A stretch of 64,000 nt of DNA, taken from assembly GCF_004795035.1 (NCBI RefSeq), contig NZ_SSBK01000025.1:35905-99904 (forward strand), in the 5' to 3' direction. This document shows positions 8,356-16,723 of this stretch, in pieces (position 1 is the first letter of the stretch; every line of letters begins with the position of its first letter). Origin of the DNA: Streptomyces sp. A0958. GTDB lineage: Bacteria; Actinomycetota; Actinomycetes; Streptomycetales; Streptomycetaceae. Below the pieces are notes generated by a model that searched no databases, was not told the DNA's origin, and saw nothing but the letters and a program-made list of their open reading frames with translations. Position numbers and translations under genes: made by a program.

Positions 8356-8829
8356 TCAGCCGACCCGGCCGTAGTAGACGCTCTTGGTCCAGATCTTCTC
8401 CAGCCGGACCACGGCGCCGGTCTTCGGCGAGTGCCAGATCTTCCCGCTGCCGGCGTAGATCCCCACGTGGTAGACGCTGCTGCCGGAGTGGAAGAAGACC
8501 AGGTCGCCGCGTTGCCGCTTGGAGGCGGAGATGTGGCGGGTCTTGTTGTACTGCTGCTGGGCCGTGCGGGGGAGCTGCTTGCCGGCCTTCTTGAACGAGT
8601 AGAGCGTCAACCCCGAACAGTCGAAGCGGCTGGGGCCGGTGGCACCCCACCGGTAGGGCGCCCCCTTCTTCGACGCGGCGATGTTCAGGGCCTTCATCGA
8701 ATGGCTGGCGGCCTGCGCCTCGGGGGCGGCGCCAGGGACGAACAGTGTGCCGCCCACGGCGGCAAGAGTCATGACCGAGGCCGTTGTGGCCCGGGCGAGC
8801 AGAGACGGGACATGAACCTGCGCACTCAT
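8356..8829 (-). CDS. Secreted NlpC/P60 peptidoglycan hydrolase
   Basis: 157 residues: a signal peptide (about residues 1-41, ending around AQA) followed directly by an NlpC/P60 domain. The catalytic cysteine lies in RFDCSGLTLY and the histidine in YHVGIYAGSGKIWH. It should cleave peptide cross-links in the cell wall, probably gamma-D-Glu-diaminopimelate bonds. The start is the ATG at 8829, just after a putative c-di-AMP riboswitch, matching the known control of actinobacterial cell-wall hydrolases. Confidence 0.9.
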   Translation of the reverse strand: MSAQVHVPSLLARATTASVMTLAAVGGTLFVPGAAPEAQAASHSMKALNIAASKKGAPYRWGATGPSRFDCSGLTLYSFKKAGKQLPRTAQQQYNKTRHISASKRQRGDLVFFHSGSSVYHVGIYAGSGKIWHSPKTGAVVRLEKIWTKSVYYGRVG

Positions 8830-8837
8830 GCGCAACC

Positions 8838-9022
8838 CTTCGTCAGCCGCCTGTGAAGGATGACCTGTCGGGTTCGGGCTGGCGAAGTTGCCCGGCCGCA
8901 CACGGCGGCTTCACCCCGAGGGACCTCCGGAAATCCGGCCGTCCCGTAGTGCTCGGGTCCTCCACTCCTGCCGATCCACTCCTGTCGACCAGGCATCCGG
9001 ACGGCGGCAGGACTCGGCGTCC
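8838..9022 (-). ncRNA. ydaO-yuaA (c-di-AMP) riboswitch, candidate
   Basis: The 5' leader of the NlpC/P60 gene, read on the minus strand, carries the conserved blocks of the ydaO motif in order: a CGCCGAGTC-like 5' element, GGACCCGAGCAC, GGGGTGAAGCC, GCCCGAACCCGACAG and CAGGCGGCTGACGAAGG just before the start region. In Streptomyces this class responds to c-di-AMP and usually reduces expression of wall hydrolases. I recognised it by motif matching only; the boundaries are approximate. Confidence 0.8.
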
Positions 9023-9316
9023 GCCCGGACCGCCCCGCCGCGGTGGCGGGGGCTTGTCGTCCCAGGGATCTTGACTCACCGAGTGCCGGATTTCCGAGGC
9101 GAAACGGCCATATGTGAAGATCCTCACGGATGGGCCGTTCAGGTGGACAGGCGTGCTTCGGCCGGTCCGCGCACCCCTTGCGGCCATGGCAGTACCAGCG
9201 GCGTCGCGAAAGATCCGGCCCCTCACGCATCGGGAAAACGCAAGTCGAGCGGTCGCTCGTGCGAGGGAACACCTACGCCGAACGAGCGAGGAAATTCGGT
9301 TCGCCCGTCGGGCGTG
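9023..9316. other. Non-coding stretch upstream of the riboswitch
   Basis: No convincing gene on either strand. It should hold the promoter of the riboswitch/NlpC transcript (minus strand; a CATATG lies near 9110) and the 3' end of the clpP transcript. Open frames here lack codon bias and family motifs. Confidence 0.5.
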
Positions 9317-9625
9317 TCAACTCGGTGGACCGGGCGGCAGGGTGACCCGTGCCGCCCGCCGCTCCCCGTCCAGCACCCGCAGCGCCCGCGTCAACGTGGC
9401 CGTGTGGATGTGCGTTTCGCCGCGCCGGTGCATCACCGCGAGTGCGTCCCGCAGGGCCGCCGCGTGCGAGGCCAGCGCCTGTGCGGCACGCAGGGCCGCG
9501 TAGGTGTCGTCGCCGCGGGCCGGGTTGATCCGGCCCACCTGGTCGACCACGTGCAGGTAACGGTCGATGAACTCGCACTCGGCCCGCGTCAGGGCGGGCA
9601 GCGGGGAGAACTCCGCTGGCGGCAT
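9317..9625 (-). CDS. Hypothetical protein downstream of clpP
   Basis: 102 residues, predicted mostly alpha-helical, without a signal peptide or membrane segment and with a disordered GPPS end. I do not recognise the family. It starts 8 bases after the ClpP stop on the same strand and has coding-like third-position GC, so it is probably the second gene of a clpP operon. A role as partner of this unusual ClpP is possible but rests only on position. Confidence 0.6.
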   Translation of the reverse strand: MPPAEFSPLPALTRAECEFIDRYLHVVDQVGRINPARGDDTYAALRAAQALASHAAALRDALAVMHRRGETHIHTATLTRALRVLDGERRAARVTLPPGPPS

Positions 9626-9632
9626 GGCCGGT

Positions 9633-10265
9633 TCACCGCCCGGTGTGCGCAGGTGCCGGGACGCGGTTGCGCACGATGTGGTCGACCAGACCGTAGGCCA
9701 GGGCGCCCTCCGCGTCGAGGATGAGGTCGCGCTCGGTGTCCCGGGCGACCTCTTCGGCGGTGCGCCCCGTGTGACGGGCCAGCATGCCGGCCATCGTCTC
9801 GCGCATCCGGGCCAGTTCCCGCGCCTCGATCTCCAGGTCGGACGGCTGCCCCTGGACGGGTTCGGCCAAGCCCGGCTGGCTCACCACCACCCGGGCGCCG
9901 GGCAGCATGTGCCGCCGCCCCGGGGTGCCCGCGGCGAGCAGCACGGCCGCGCCGGCGCTCGCCCGCCCGAGGCAGAAGGTCTCCACCTCGCAGTTCAGGA
10001 AGGCCATCGTGTCGTAGAGCGTGGTCATCGCGCCGAACGAGCCGCCCGGCGAGTTGATGTACAGCGAGACGGGCCGGTCGGGCGCGTCGTGCTCCAGGTG
10101 CATCAGCTGCGCGACCAGGTCGTTGGCCGCCGTGTCGTCCAGCGCGGTGCCGAGGAAGACGACGCGCTCGGCCAGCAGCTTGGAGTACGGATCGAGGGTC
10201 CGGGACCCCTGGGAGGTGCGCTCGGTGAACTCGGGCAGGACATAACGGGCGGCGGGACGGTGCAA
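9633..10265 (-). CDS. ClpP-like protein lacking the catalytic histidine
   Basis: 210 residues with the full ClpP fold. The nucleophile-serine motif is GRASAGAAVLLAAG, the aspartate motif YGLVDHI is intact, and the substrate-binding GGSFGAMTTLYDTM is normal. At the catalytic histidine, where canonical ClpP has the M-x-H-Q-P motif, this protein reads VVVSQPG, a serine (codon AGC), so the triad is broken. It may serve as a structural or regulatory ring partner for active ClpPs, or be inactive. The start is a TTG at 10265 preceded by AGGAAAGG. It is divergent from an orphan Phd antitoxin. Confidence 0.85.
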   Translation of the reverse strand: MHRPAARYVLPEFTERTSQGSRTLDPYSKLLAERVVFLGTALDDTAANDLVAQLMHLEHDAPDRPVSLYINSPGGSFGAMTTLYDTMAFLNCEVETFCLGRASAGAAVLLAAGTPGRRHMLPGARVVVSQPGLAEPVQGQPSDLEIEARELARMRETMAGMLARHTGRTAEEVARDTERDLILDAEGALAYGLVDHIVRNRVPAPAHTGR

Positions 10266-10328
10266 GGCGGGGCCTTTCCTCCGGTTGCGCGGACCCCATG
10301 GGGTGCCCGCGCACGCTGCCGTAAAAAA

Positions 10329-10355
10329 TGTACAGAACGTACAGAAGGTTATGAT
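10329..10355 (+). promoter_or_regulatory. Promoter/operator of the orphan phd gene
   Basis: Two direct GTACAGAA repeats (10330-10337 and 10339-10346; 9-bp period, one helical face offset) precede a good -10 hexamer TATGAT at 10350-10355. Only six bases separate the -10 from the ATG at 10362, so the transcript is probably leaderless. Phd/YefM proteins usually bind repeats at their own promoter, so these are plausible operators. Confidence 0.5.
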
Positions 10356-10361
10356 GGGAGC

Positions 10362-10646
10362 ATGGCCTACGAGATTCCGGTGACGCAAGCCCGTGCTGAA
10401 CTCGCCGAACTGATCAACCGAGTCGTCTACGGCGGCGAGCGCGTGGTCGTGACGCGGCACGGGAAACCGCTCGTCGCCCTCGTATCGGCCGCTGACCTGG
10501 AACGACTTGAGAAGGACGAGGTGGCGGAGCAGGGACAGGTGGTCAGCTCGGTCTCCTCGATCGGCTCCACCGCGTCCGCTCCCGGCGAACGGCACCGTTT
10601 CGGCATCGCCGCCGAACACCGCGGGCACTGCGGCCCGGACGCCTGA
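10362..10646 (+). CDS. Phd/YefM-type antitoxin, no toxin partner
   Basis: 94 residues. Residues 1-50 are a typical Phd/YefM N-terminal DNA-binding domain (VTQARAELAELINRV, ERVVVTRHGKPLVALVS, DLERLE). The C-terminal 40 residues, where toxin contact normally occurs, are Ser/Gly rich and unlike known partners. No Doc, RelE or VapC-like frame follows; the next gene is convergent. It is therefore an orphan antitoxin or a stand-alone repressor. The ATG sits six bases from a -10 element. Confidence 0.85.
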   Translation: MAYEIPVTQARAELAELINRVVYGGERVVVTRHGKPLVALVSAADLERLEKDEVAEQGQVVSSVSSIGSTASAPGERHRFGIAAEHRGHCGPDA

Positions 10647-10716
10647 CGGCCCGCAGACCGCCGCACCCCGCCTCCGGCGGACGGCGCCCCGCTGCGCCGC
10701 CCGCCGACGGACCGGA

Positions 10717-11766
10717 TCAGGCCGTCCGGGCGTGCTCCTCCAGCCAGGCGTCCTCCGCCGCGTAGTCGAAAAGACCCGTGCCGTACGACCGCGCCATCGC
10801 GGGATAGGCGTCCTGCCAGTCACGCCCCGCCAACTGCGCGGTGATCCACGCGACGGTCTCCGGCAGCGACTCGGCGTACCCCGTCACCGGCCGGTACCCG
10901 AGCTCCCGTTCGGCGGCCGTCATGTCGTAGACGATGGGGTGCGGCGCGCTCCAGGGCGTCGAACCGACGCCTTGGTCCGAGGGGGCGCCCGGCATCAGCA
11001 CCGTCTCTGTGCTCCGGCCCACCACCGCGTCCACGGCCTCGCCGATTTCCGCGACCGTCGGCGCATGCGGATCGGCGGCGTTCAGCACCCGGGAGCCGGG
11101 CTTGAGCGCGGCCAGCCGGATCAATTCGGCCACGTTGGCCGCGTGCACGGGATGGAAGCGTGACCTCCCCCCGTACGCCAGCACGCGCCGGGTCCGGCCG
11201 TCCAGGGCCCGCTTGACGAAGTACAGCTCGCGCGGCGAGCGGCAGTGCGGGCCGTGGACCGCGCCGGCCCGCAACAGCGTGACGGGCAGCGTGCCGCCCG
11301 CCGCGAGGAGATCGTGCTCCGGACGGATCTTGCGGGTCGCGTACGTGTCCTCGCCCGGTGCGACGGTGGCCTGCGACTCGGGAATCGGCACCGGGTAGCG
11401 GGGCGATCCGTCCGGCTCCGCCTGGGTGTCGAAACTGTGGCCGCGCTCGTCCTCGTACACCGCGCCGCTGGAGACGACCACCGCCGAACCGATCCGGTCC
11501 GCGAGTCCGGTCAGCTGCCGGGCGTGCTGCCGCCCGTACGCCACCATGTCGACGAGGACGTCGCATCCCGGTCCGAGCGCCGCCGCGAGCGCGCCGTCCC
11601 CGTCACGGTCCAGCGCGACCGTCCGGACCTCTTCGCCCCATCCCTCGTCACGGCCCCCGCCGCGCGAGGCCGCCGTCACCTCCCAGCCGTCCGTCACGAG
11701 CGAGCGCACAGCGGCCCGCCCGATCTGTCCCGTCGCGCCCAGCACCCATGCGTGTCCTTTGCTCAT
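10717..11766 (-). CDS. NAD(P)-dependent epimerase/reductase (extended SDR)
   Basis: 349 residues with an N-terminal Rossmann glycine motif (VLGATGQIGRAA), an acidic residue pattern after strand beta-2, and SSGAVYED plus TYATRKI at the positions of the catalytic Ser, Tyr and Lys of extended SDRs. The C-terminal half is substrate-binding, with the usual GRSRFHPVHAANVAELI stretch. It resembles nucleoside-diphosphate-sugar epimerases and reductases; the substrate is not deducible. It is convergent with the orphan antitoxin gene. Confidence 0.8.
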   Translation of the reverse strand: MSKGHAWVLGATGQIGRAAVRSLVTDGWEVTAASRGGGRDEGWGEEVRTVALDRDGDGALAAALGPGCDVLVDMVAYGRQHARQLTGLADRIGSAVVVSSGAVYEDERGHSFDTQAEPDGSPRYPVPIPESQATVAPGEDTYATRKIRPEHDLLAAGGTLPVTLLRAGAVHGPHCRSPRELYFVKRALDGRTRRVLAYGGRSRFHPVHAANVAELIRLAALKPGSRVLNAADPHAPTVAEIGEAVDAVVGRSTETVLMPGAPSDQGVGSTPWSAPHPIVYDMTAAERELGYRPVTGYAESLPETVAWITAQLAGRDWQDAYPAMARSYGTGLFDYAAEDAWLEEHARTA

Positions 11767-11829
11767 GCACCGAAGCTAGGGCGCGTCCGAGGCCCCGGCC
11801 AGGAGGGTTCACCGATCGCGAATCCGCCC

Positions 11830-12543
11830 TCAGCGTCGCGGTTTCAGGAACCTGCCCGGCTGCCGCGCCTGGGCGGCCTCCTTGACCTTGACCGCGTACT
11901 CGTCGACGTACTCCTGGCCGGAGAGGCCGAGGATCGCGTACATGATCTCGTCGGTGACCGCCCGGATCGCCGCCTTCTCGTTCTCCAGGCCGGCGTAGCG
12001 CGAGAAGTCCAGCGGTTCGCCGAAGCGGATGGTGACCTGCTTGATGCGGGGGAGGACCTTGCCGGGCGGCTGGATCTCGAAGGTGCCGACCATGGCGCAG
12101 GGCACCACCGGCACCCGGGCCCGGATGGCCATGACCGCCACCCCGACCTTGCCCTTGTACAGCCGGCCGTCGTGCGAGCGCGTCCCCTCCGGATAGATGC
12201 CCAGCAACTCGCCCCGGCCCAGCACCCCGAGCCCTTCGCGGATCGCCGCCTGCCCCGCCTCCTTGCCCGACCGGTCCACCGGGATCTGCCCGGCACTGCG
12301 GAAGAACGCGGCGATCAGCCGGCCCTTCACGCCGGGACCGGTGAAGTACTCCGCCTTGGCGAGGAAGGTGATGCGCCGCTTGATGATCGCGGGCATCAGG
12401 AAGTGGTCGGAGAACGACAGGTGGTTGCCGGCGACGATCGCGGCGCCGTCGTCCGGAATGTGCTCCACGCCCTCGATGACCGGCCGGAACAGCAGCCGCA
12501 GCACCGGCCCGAGGACGACGTGCTTGAGGACGTAGTAGAACAC
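11830..12543 (-). CDS. 1-acyl-sn-glycerol-3-phosphate acyltransferase (PlsC-like)
   Basis: 237 residues with the four acyltransferase blocks. Motif I is GNHLSFSDHF (the NHxxxxD catalytic pair), and the phosphate-binding motif III is YPEGTRSHDGRL. A hydrophobic N-terminus (YYVLKHVVLGPVLRLLF) suggests membrane association. It acylates lysophosphatidate or a related acceptor in phospholipid synthesis; several paralogues are usual in Streptomyces, so the gene symbol is left open. Confidence 0.9.
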   Translation of the reverse strand: MFYYVLKHVVLGPVLRLLFRPVIEGVEHIPDDGAAIVAGNHLSFSDHFLMPAIIKRRITFLAKAEYFTGPGVKGRLIAAFFRSAGQIPVDRSGKEAGQAAIREGLGVLGRGELLGIYPEGTRSHDGRLYKGKVGVAVMAIRARVPVVPCAMVGTFEIQPPGKVLPRIKQVTIRFGEPLDFSRYAGLENEKAAIRAVTDEIMYAILGLSGQEYVDEYAVKVKEAAQARQPGRFLKPRR

Positions 12544-12673
12544 GGTCTCTCCCCGGTCTGCTGGATCAGCGGGTCAGCGAAGCGACATCCGGACGATCGG
12601 CTCCCCTGCGGCGGCCGATCGTAGCCCGATGAGAGACGTGTACCCCGCGCTCACACCCGAAAGCCGGGGCCCC

Positions 12674-14275
12674 TCACAGCCCCGCGCCGAAGTCCTGAGT
12701 CCAGACGATGCCGCCGGCGCTTTCCTGTACGCCCACACCCAGCTCCTTGAACGAGCAGTTCAGGATGTTCGCGCGGTGGCCGGGGCTGTTCATCCAGGAG
12801 TTCATCACGTCGGCGGGCGTGCGCTGCCCCTTGGCGATGTTCTCCCCGTACGTGCTCCACCGGTAGCCGGCGGCGGTGATCCGGTCTCCCGGGCCCGAGC
12901 CGTCCTGCGAGGTGTGCGAGAAGTAGTCCTGCGCGGCCATGTCCGCGGAATGCCGCTGCGCGGCGGCCGCCAGCTGCGCGTTGCCGCTCACCGGCGCACA
13001 GCCTTCCTTGGCGCGTTCGGTGTTGACCAGCGCCAGGACCTGCTGCGCGTCGGATGACGGGCTCGGTGCGGGCTGGGCCGGGGCCGGCCGGGTGGTGTGC
13101 GGGGACGGGGCCGCCGAGGGGGGTCCGCTCGCGGTGGCCGTCTTCTTCGGCTTCGGCTTCGCCTTCGTCTTCGTGGCGGTGGGGCTCGCGCTCGTGCTCC
13201 TGCTGGGGGACGGCGAAGCGGAGGCGGACGGCGACAGCGAGGGGGACGGGCCGGACGAGGCCGCCGTGGGAAAGGCGTCGGCCGAAGGGGCGGACGCCAC
13301 ACGCGTCGCGTCGTCGCTGTCGCCCGTCGACAGGTGTACGGCCGCGCCCCCGGTGCCCAGGGTGGCCACCGCGATCACCGAGGCCACCACGGCGTTGCGC
13401 CGGCTCCGCCGCGTCTGGTCGCGCCGGAGCTGGGCCCTGCCCGCCCGGCCCGGCACCGTCAGGGGCGTGGCGGACGCCACCTCGACCGGCCGCGCCGTGT
13501 GGCCGGCGCCCGCCACCGCGAGCGGCACCAGCGCCAGCCCGACGAGCAGTCCCTCGGCCGGCACCAGGCCGGAGCCGAACCCCGAACAGACCGTGCAGCC
13601 GCGGGCGTGCCGCGCGATGCGTTTGCGCCACAGCGGCGACGGGTTCCCGTCCCACCCGGTGAGCATGTCCTCCAGCAGCACGCACCGGGGCTGCGCGGCC
13701 AGCGCGCCCACCACCACCCGGGCGGTGTCCAGCTGCGCCTTCATCCGCTGCACGCGCACGGCGGTGTGTTCGGGGGAGAGGTTCATCGCCGCCGCCACCT
13801 CGGCCCGGGACAGCTCCCCGGCCGCCTCCAGCCACCACAGCGAGAGCAGTGCCCGGTCGTCCTCGTCCACCCAGCGGGTCGCCTCGGCGACCTGCCGGCG
13901 CTGCCCGGACAGACCGAGCCGCAATATGGTCACGTCGACGAAGTCGGCGCCGGGGTCGGCGGCGTCACGGCCGGTGTCCAGGGGCTCGGCGGGTATGGGC
14001 GCCGTCTGCCGCTGCCGCCAGTGCCCGCGTATCTCGTTCATCGCGATGGCCACCAGCCAGGAGCGGAAGCGCTCCGGCGTCCGCAGGCCGGGCAGCGCGC
14101 GCAGCATGCGCAGGACGGTCTCCTGCACGACGTCGTCCACGTCCGCGTGGCCGTTCAGCGCACGCCCGACGATGTTGTACAGCAGCGGCAGATAGGACGC
14201 GACGAGCTGGTCCTTGGCCCCGGCGTCCCCGGCCTGCGCCGCCTTGATCAACGCCTTTTCGCGGTCCTTGCCCAT
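12674..14275 (-). CDS. ECF sigma factor fused to membrane segment and extracytoplasmic CAP domain
   Basis: 533 residues. Residues ~10-87 are sigma region 2 (DVDDVVQETVLRMLRAL, then FRSWLVAIAMNEIRGHWR), and ~140-180 are region 4 (LSRAEVAAAMNLSPEHTAVRVQRMKAQL). A small zinc-finger-like HxxxCxxC (HARGCTVC) follows near 225, as in anti-sigma factors. A hydrophobic stretch near 245 and a transmembrane helix near 300-315, preceded by a basic patch (RRDQTRRSRR), put the rest outside. A Ser/Pro/Lys-rich spacer leads to a CAP/SCP domain (~405-533) with DYFSHTSQDG and GENIAKG. The ATG at 14275 gives the best N-terminus. Confidence 0.9.
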   Translation of the reverse strand: MGKDREKALIKAAQAGDAGAKDQLVASYLPLLYNIVGRALNGHADVDDVVQETVLRMLRALPGLRTPERFRSWLVAIAMNEIRGHWRQRQTAPIPAEPLDTGRDAADPGADFVDVTILRLGLSGQRRQVAEATRWVDEDDRALLSLWWLEAAGELSRAEVAAAMNLSPEHTAVRVQRMKAQLDTARVVVGALAAQPRCVLLEDMLTGWDGNPSPLWRKRIARHARGCTVCSGFGSGLVPAEGLLVGLALVPLAVAGAGHTARPVEVASATPLTVPGRAGRAQLRRDQTRRSRRNAVVASVIAVATLGTGGAAVHLSTGDSDDATRVASAPSADAFPTAASSGPSPSLSPSASASPSPSRSTSASPTATKTKAKPKPKKTATASGPPSAAPSPHTTRPAPAQPAPSPSSDAQQVLALVNTERAKEGCAPVSGNAQLAAAAQRHSADMAAQDYFSHTSQDGSGPGDRITAAGYRWSTYGENIAKGQRTPADVMNSWMNSPGHRANILNCSFKELGVGVQESAGGIVWTQDFGAGL

Positions 14276-14381
14276 GCTGTGCTCACTCTTCCCGAGTCCT
14301 GTTCCGGCTTCTCGCACACCTGGGAGATGCGGCCCGGCGGGGACCATAACAAAAACCGGTCGATCACTTGTACGCAACGAG

Positions 14382-14415
14382 GTCCGGCCCCGCCACGTGG
14401 GCGGCGGGGCCGGAC
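14382..14415 (-). terminator. Hairpin terminator after the cellulase genes
   Basis: A perfect 13-bp GC-rich inverted repeat (14382-14394 with 14403-14415, 8-base loop) directly after the GH6 stop on the minus strand. It probably ends the hydrolase transcript before the sigma-factor gene; there is no clear T-tract, as is common in Streptomyces. Confidence 0.7.
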
Positions 14416-14442
14416 GAAGTCACCGGATCATCCGGCGGGTGT

Positions 14443-16584
14443 TCAGGGCGCGGTGCCCCAGGAGAGCGCTCCGGCGACGTACACGCCGACCTTCGACGCG
14501 TCGGTGAAGCTGGTGGCGGTCGAGTGGCTGTAGTCGTCCGCCTCGTTGAAGTTGGACCAGTCGTTCTTGTTCAGCCGCAGCTGCATCTCACCGGTCGAGG
14601 CGCCGGCCGCGAGGCTGCCGCTGCCGAAGGAGACCTCCAGGTAGTGGCTGGCACCGGCCTGCGAACCGCCCGACTTCACTCCGAGCGTCAGGTTCCCGCA
14701 GCCGATGACCGCGTAGTCGCACGCGGTGCCGAACGTGGTGGAACCGGACTCCGGGGTGAACCAGTAGCGCAGCTTCACCGTGGACAGGTCGACCGCGGTG
14801 CTGCCGGTGTTGACCAGTTGGAGACTCATCCGGATCTGGTTGTCGGTCGCGGAGGAGTCGTTGTTCTTGTACTGGACCTTCAGGGCGCCCGTTCCCGTAC
14901 CGCCACCCGCGGAGGTGGTGGCCGAGAGGGCCGATGAGGCCGCCGAGACGTTGCCGGCCGCGTCCTTCGCCTTGACGGTGTAGCTGTAGGCGGTCGAGGC
15001 CGACAGACCCGTGTCCGTGTAAGAGGTCGTGGTGGAGGTGCCCACCTGGACCCCGTTGCGGTACACGTTGTAGCCCGTCACGCCGGTGTCGTCACTCGAC
15101 GCCGTCCAGGACAGCGAGACGCTGCTGCTGGTCTTCGCCGTCGCGGTCAGACCGGTCGGCGCGGTCGGCGCCTGGGTGTCGTCGTCGCTGCCGTTGTCGC
15201 CACCGCCGTTGTCGCCGCCGCCGTTGTTGCCGAGCGCCGGGTAGGCGTTGCGCAGCAGCTCCTGGAACTGCGCGGAGAACCAGTGGCCCGCGACCGGCGA
15301 GTTGGGCAGCGCGCCGCTCATGCTGTTGCCGTTGCGGCCGTTACCGGTGTACGTGGGGTCGCACATCCGGTCGAAGCCCTTGCCCTCGTCGTTGTCCTCG
15401 GGCTGGCTGCTGCCGTCCGACTCCCCCGGGGGCTTGGCCCACACGTAGGCGTCGATCCCCGGCTCCGGGGCGGTGGTGGGCCGCTCACCGATGCCCGCAC
15501 CGCTCTGGTTGCACCAGTTGCCGGCGTGGATGCGCCGGTCGACCCGGCCGCCGTCCACATAGGCGTCCACGCTGGTCAGCGGGCCCGCGGAGGTGGGCCG
15601 CTCGGAGCCGCCCCAGCCGTTGCGGGCCGTGTCGATCAGCATGCCGATGTTGGAGTTGAAGCCCTCGCTCACCAGCATGGTGCGCAGCGCCTGGGCGAAC
15701 GACAGCTCATCGGCGTAGTAGTTCCAGTCGACCCACTTGGACTGGCGCACGGTGGTGCCGTTCACCGAGTCGGTGATCTTGAAGTTCGGCTCCTTGAGGG
15801 CCGAGTAGTTGGCCGTGTTCACGATGAAGCCGGTGACGTCGTTCACCGTGGCGCCCTCGGACGTGGCCGCCTTCTTGAACTCGGTCGCGGCCGGGCCCAT
15901 GTTGGTGTCCCAGCCCAGCCAGCCGTGGTGGGCGGCGTCGACGTAGTTGTAGACGTTGGGAATGGCACCCAGGGTGTGCAGGGCGTACCCGACACCCTTC
16001 TCGTAGTTGCCGTTCGCCTTCATCGTCGCGCAGGCGTCGGTCGAACCCTCGGTGCCGCCCGCGTTGGTGACGATGTTGGGCAGCGAGTCGGGCTCGATGA
16101 TGGTGACGATGCGCAGGCCGGCGTACGCCGGGTCGGCGAGGATCTCGGAAATCGGGTCGATGTAGTCGGTCTTGTACCGGCCGAGCTCCGTGGGACCGAG
16201 CTCACCGTTGGACGCCAGCGCGGCACAGTCGCGCCCCGGCAGGTCGTAGATGACGACCTGGAACAGGTTCGCGCCCTGGGCGAGAGCGGTGTCCAGGTGC
16301 TCGCGCAGGCTCATCGCCTCCGACGAGCCGCCGATGGCGGCGATGCGGTCCATCCAGACGAAGGCCGGCGTGTCGGCGATGGCGGCGCCGCCCGGTTCGG
16401 CCGCCGCCTTGGCGGACCAGTCGGGGTTCACATAGGCCTTGGCGCCCACGTAGGGGTTGTCGACCCGGGCCGCCGCGTCGGCGGTGGTGGGGATGGCCAC
16501 CGCCAGGGCTGCGCCCATGGCCAGGGCGGAGACTGCGGCCAGCCTTCTGCGCAGCCCGTGCTTGATCGTGCCTCTGGTACTCAT
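14443..16584 (-). CDS. Secreted GH6 cellulase (cellobiohydrolase type) with FN3 and CBM3
   Basis: 713 residues: a Sec signal peptide (about 1-38, ending TADA), a GH6 catalytic domain (~45-465) with VVIYDLPGRDCAA and the catalytic-aspartate motif IIEPDSLPN, a Gly/Asn/Asp linker, a fibronectin type III module (~485-575) and a C-terminal family 3 cellulose-binding module (LKVQYKNND, DWSNFNEADDYS). GH6 enzymes of this size attack cellulose from the non-reducing end, which complements the GH48 encoded just upstream. It is third in the GH10-GH48-GH6 run; a terminator hairpin follows. Confidence 0.95.
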   Translation of the reverse strand: MSTRGTIKHGLRRRLAAVSALAMGAALAVAIPTTADAAARVDNPYVGAKAYVNPDWSAKAAAEPGGAAIADTPAFVWMDRIAAIGGSSEAMSLREHLDTALAQGANLFQVVIYDLPGRDCAALASNGELGPTELGRYKTDYIDPISEILADPAYAGLRIVTIIEPDSLPNIVTNAGGTEGSTDACATMKANGNYEKGVGYALHTLGAIPNVYNYVDAAHHGWLGWDTNMGPAATEFKKAATSEGATVNDVTGFIVNTANYSALKEPNFKITDSVNGTTVRQSKWVDWNYYADELSFAQALRTMLVSEGFNSNIGMLIDTARNGWGGSERPTSAGPLTSVDAYVDGGRVDRRIHAGNWCNQSGAGIGERPTTAPEPGIDAYVWAKPPGESDGSSQPEDNDEGKGFDRMCDPTYTGNGRNGNSMSGALPNSPVAGHWFSAQFQELLRNAYPALGNNGGGDNGGGDNGSDDDTQAPTAPTGLTATAKTSSSVSLSWTASSDDTGVTGYNVYRNGVQVGTSTTTSYTDTGLSASTAYSYTVKAKDAAGNVSAASSALSATTSAGGGTGTGALKVQYKNNDSSATDNQIRMSLQLVNTGSTAVDLSTVKLRYWFTPESGSTTFGTACDYAVIGCGNLTLGVKSGGSQAGASHYLEVSFGSGSLAAGASTGEMQLRLNKNDWSNFNEADDYSHSTATSFTDASKVGVYVAGALSWGTAP

Positions 16585-16723
16585 TGCGGCTCTGTGCTCC
16601 TCTCGTACGTCTGCGGAGAATCCCCGCAGACGGGTTCATGGGGGTGCTGCCCGATGTCGGGCACAGCGGGGTGAGTGATTGACCCGCCATCGGGAGTGGT
16701 GGGGTGACCGGTGGTTCAGCCGG

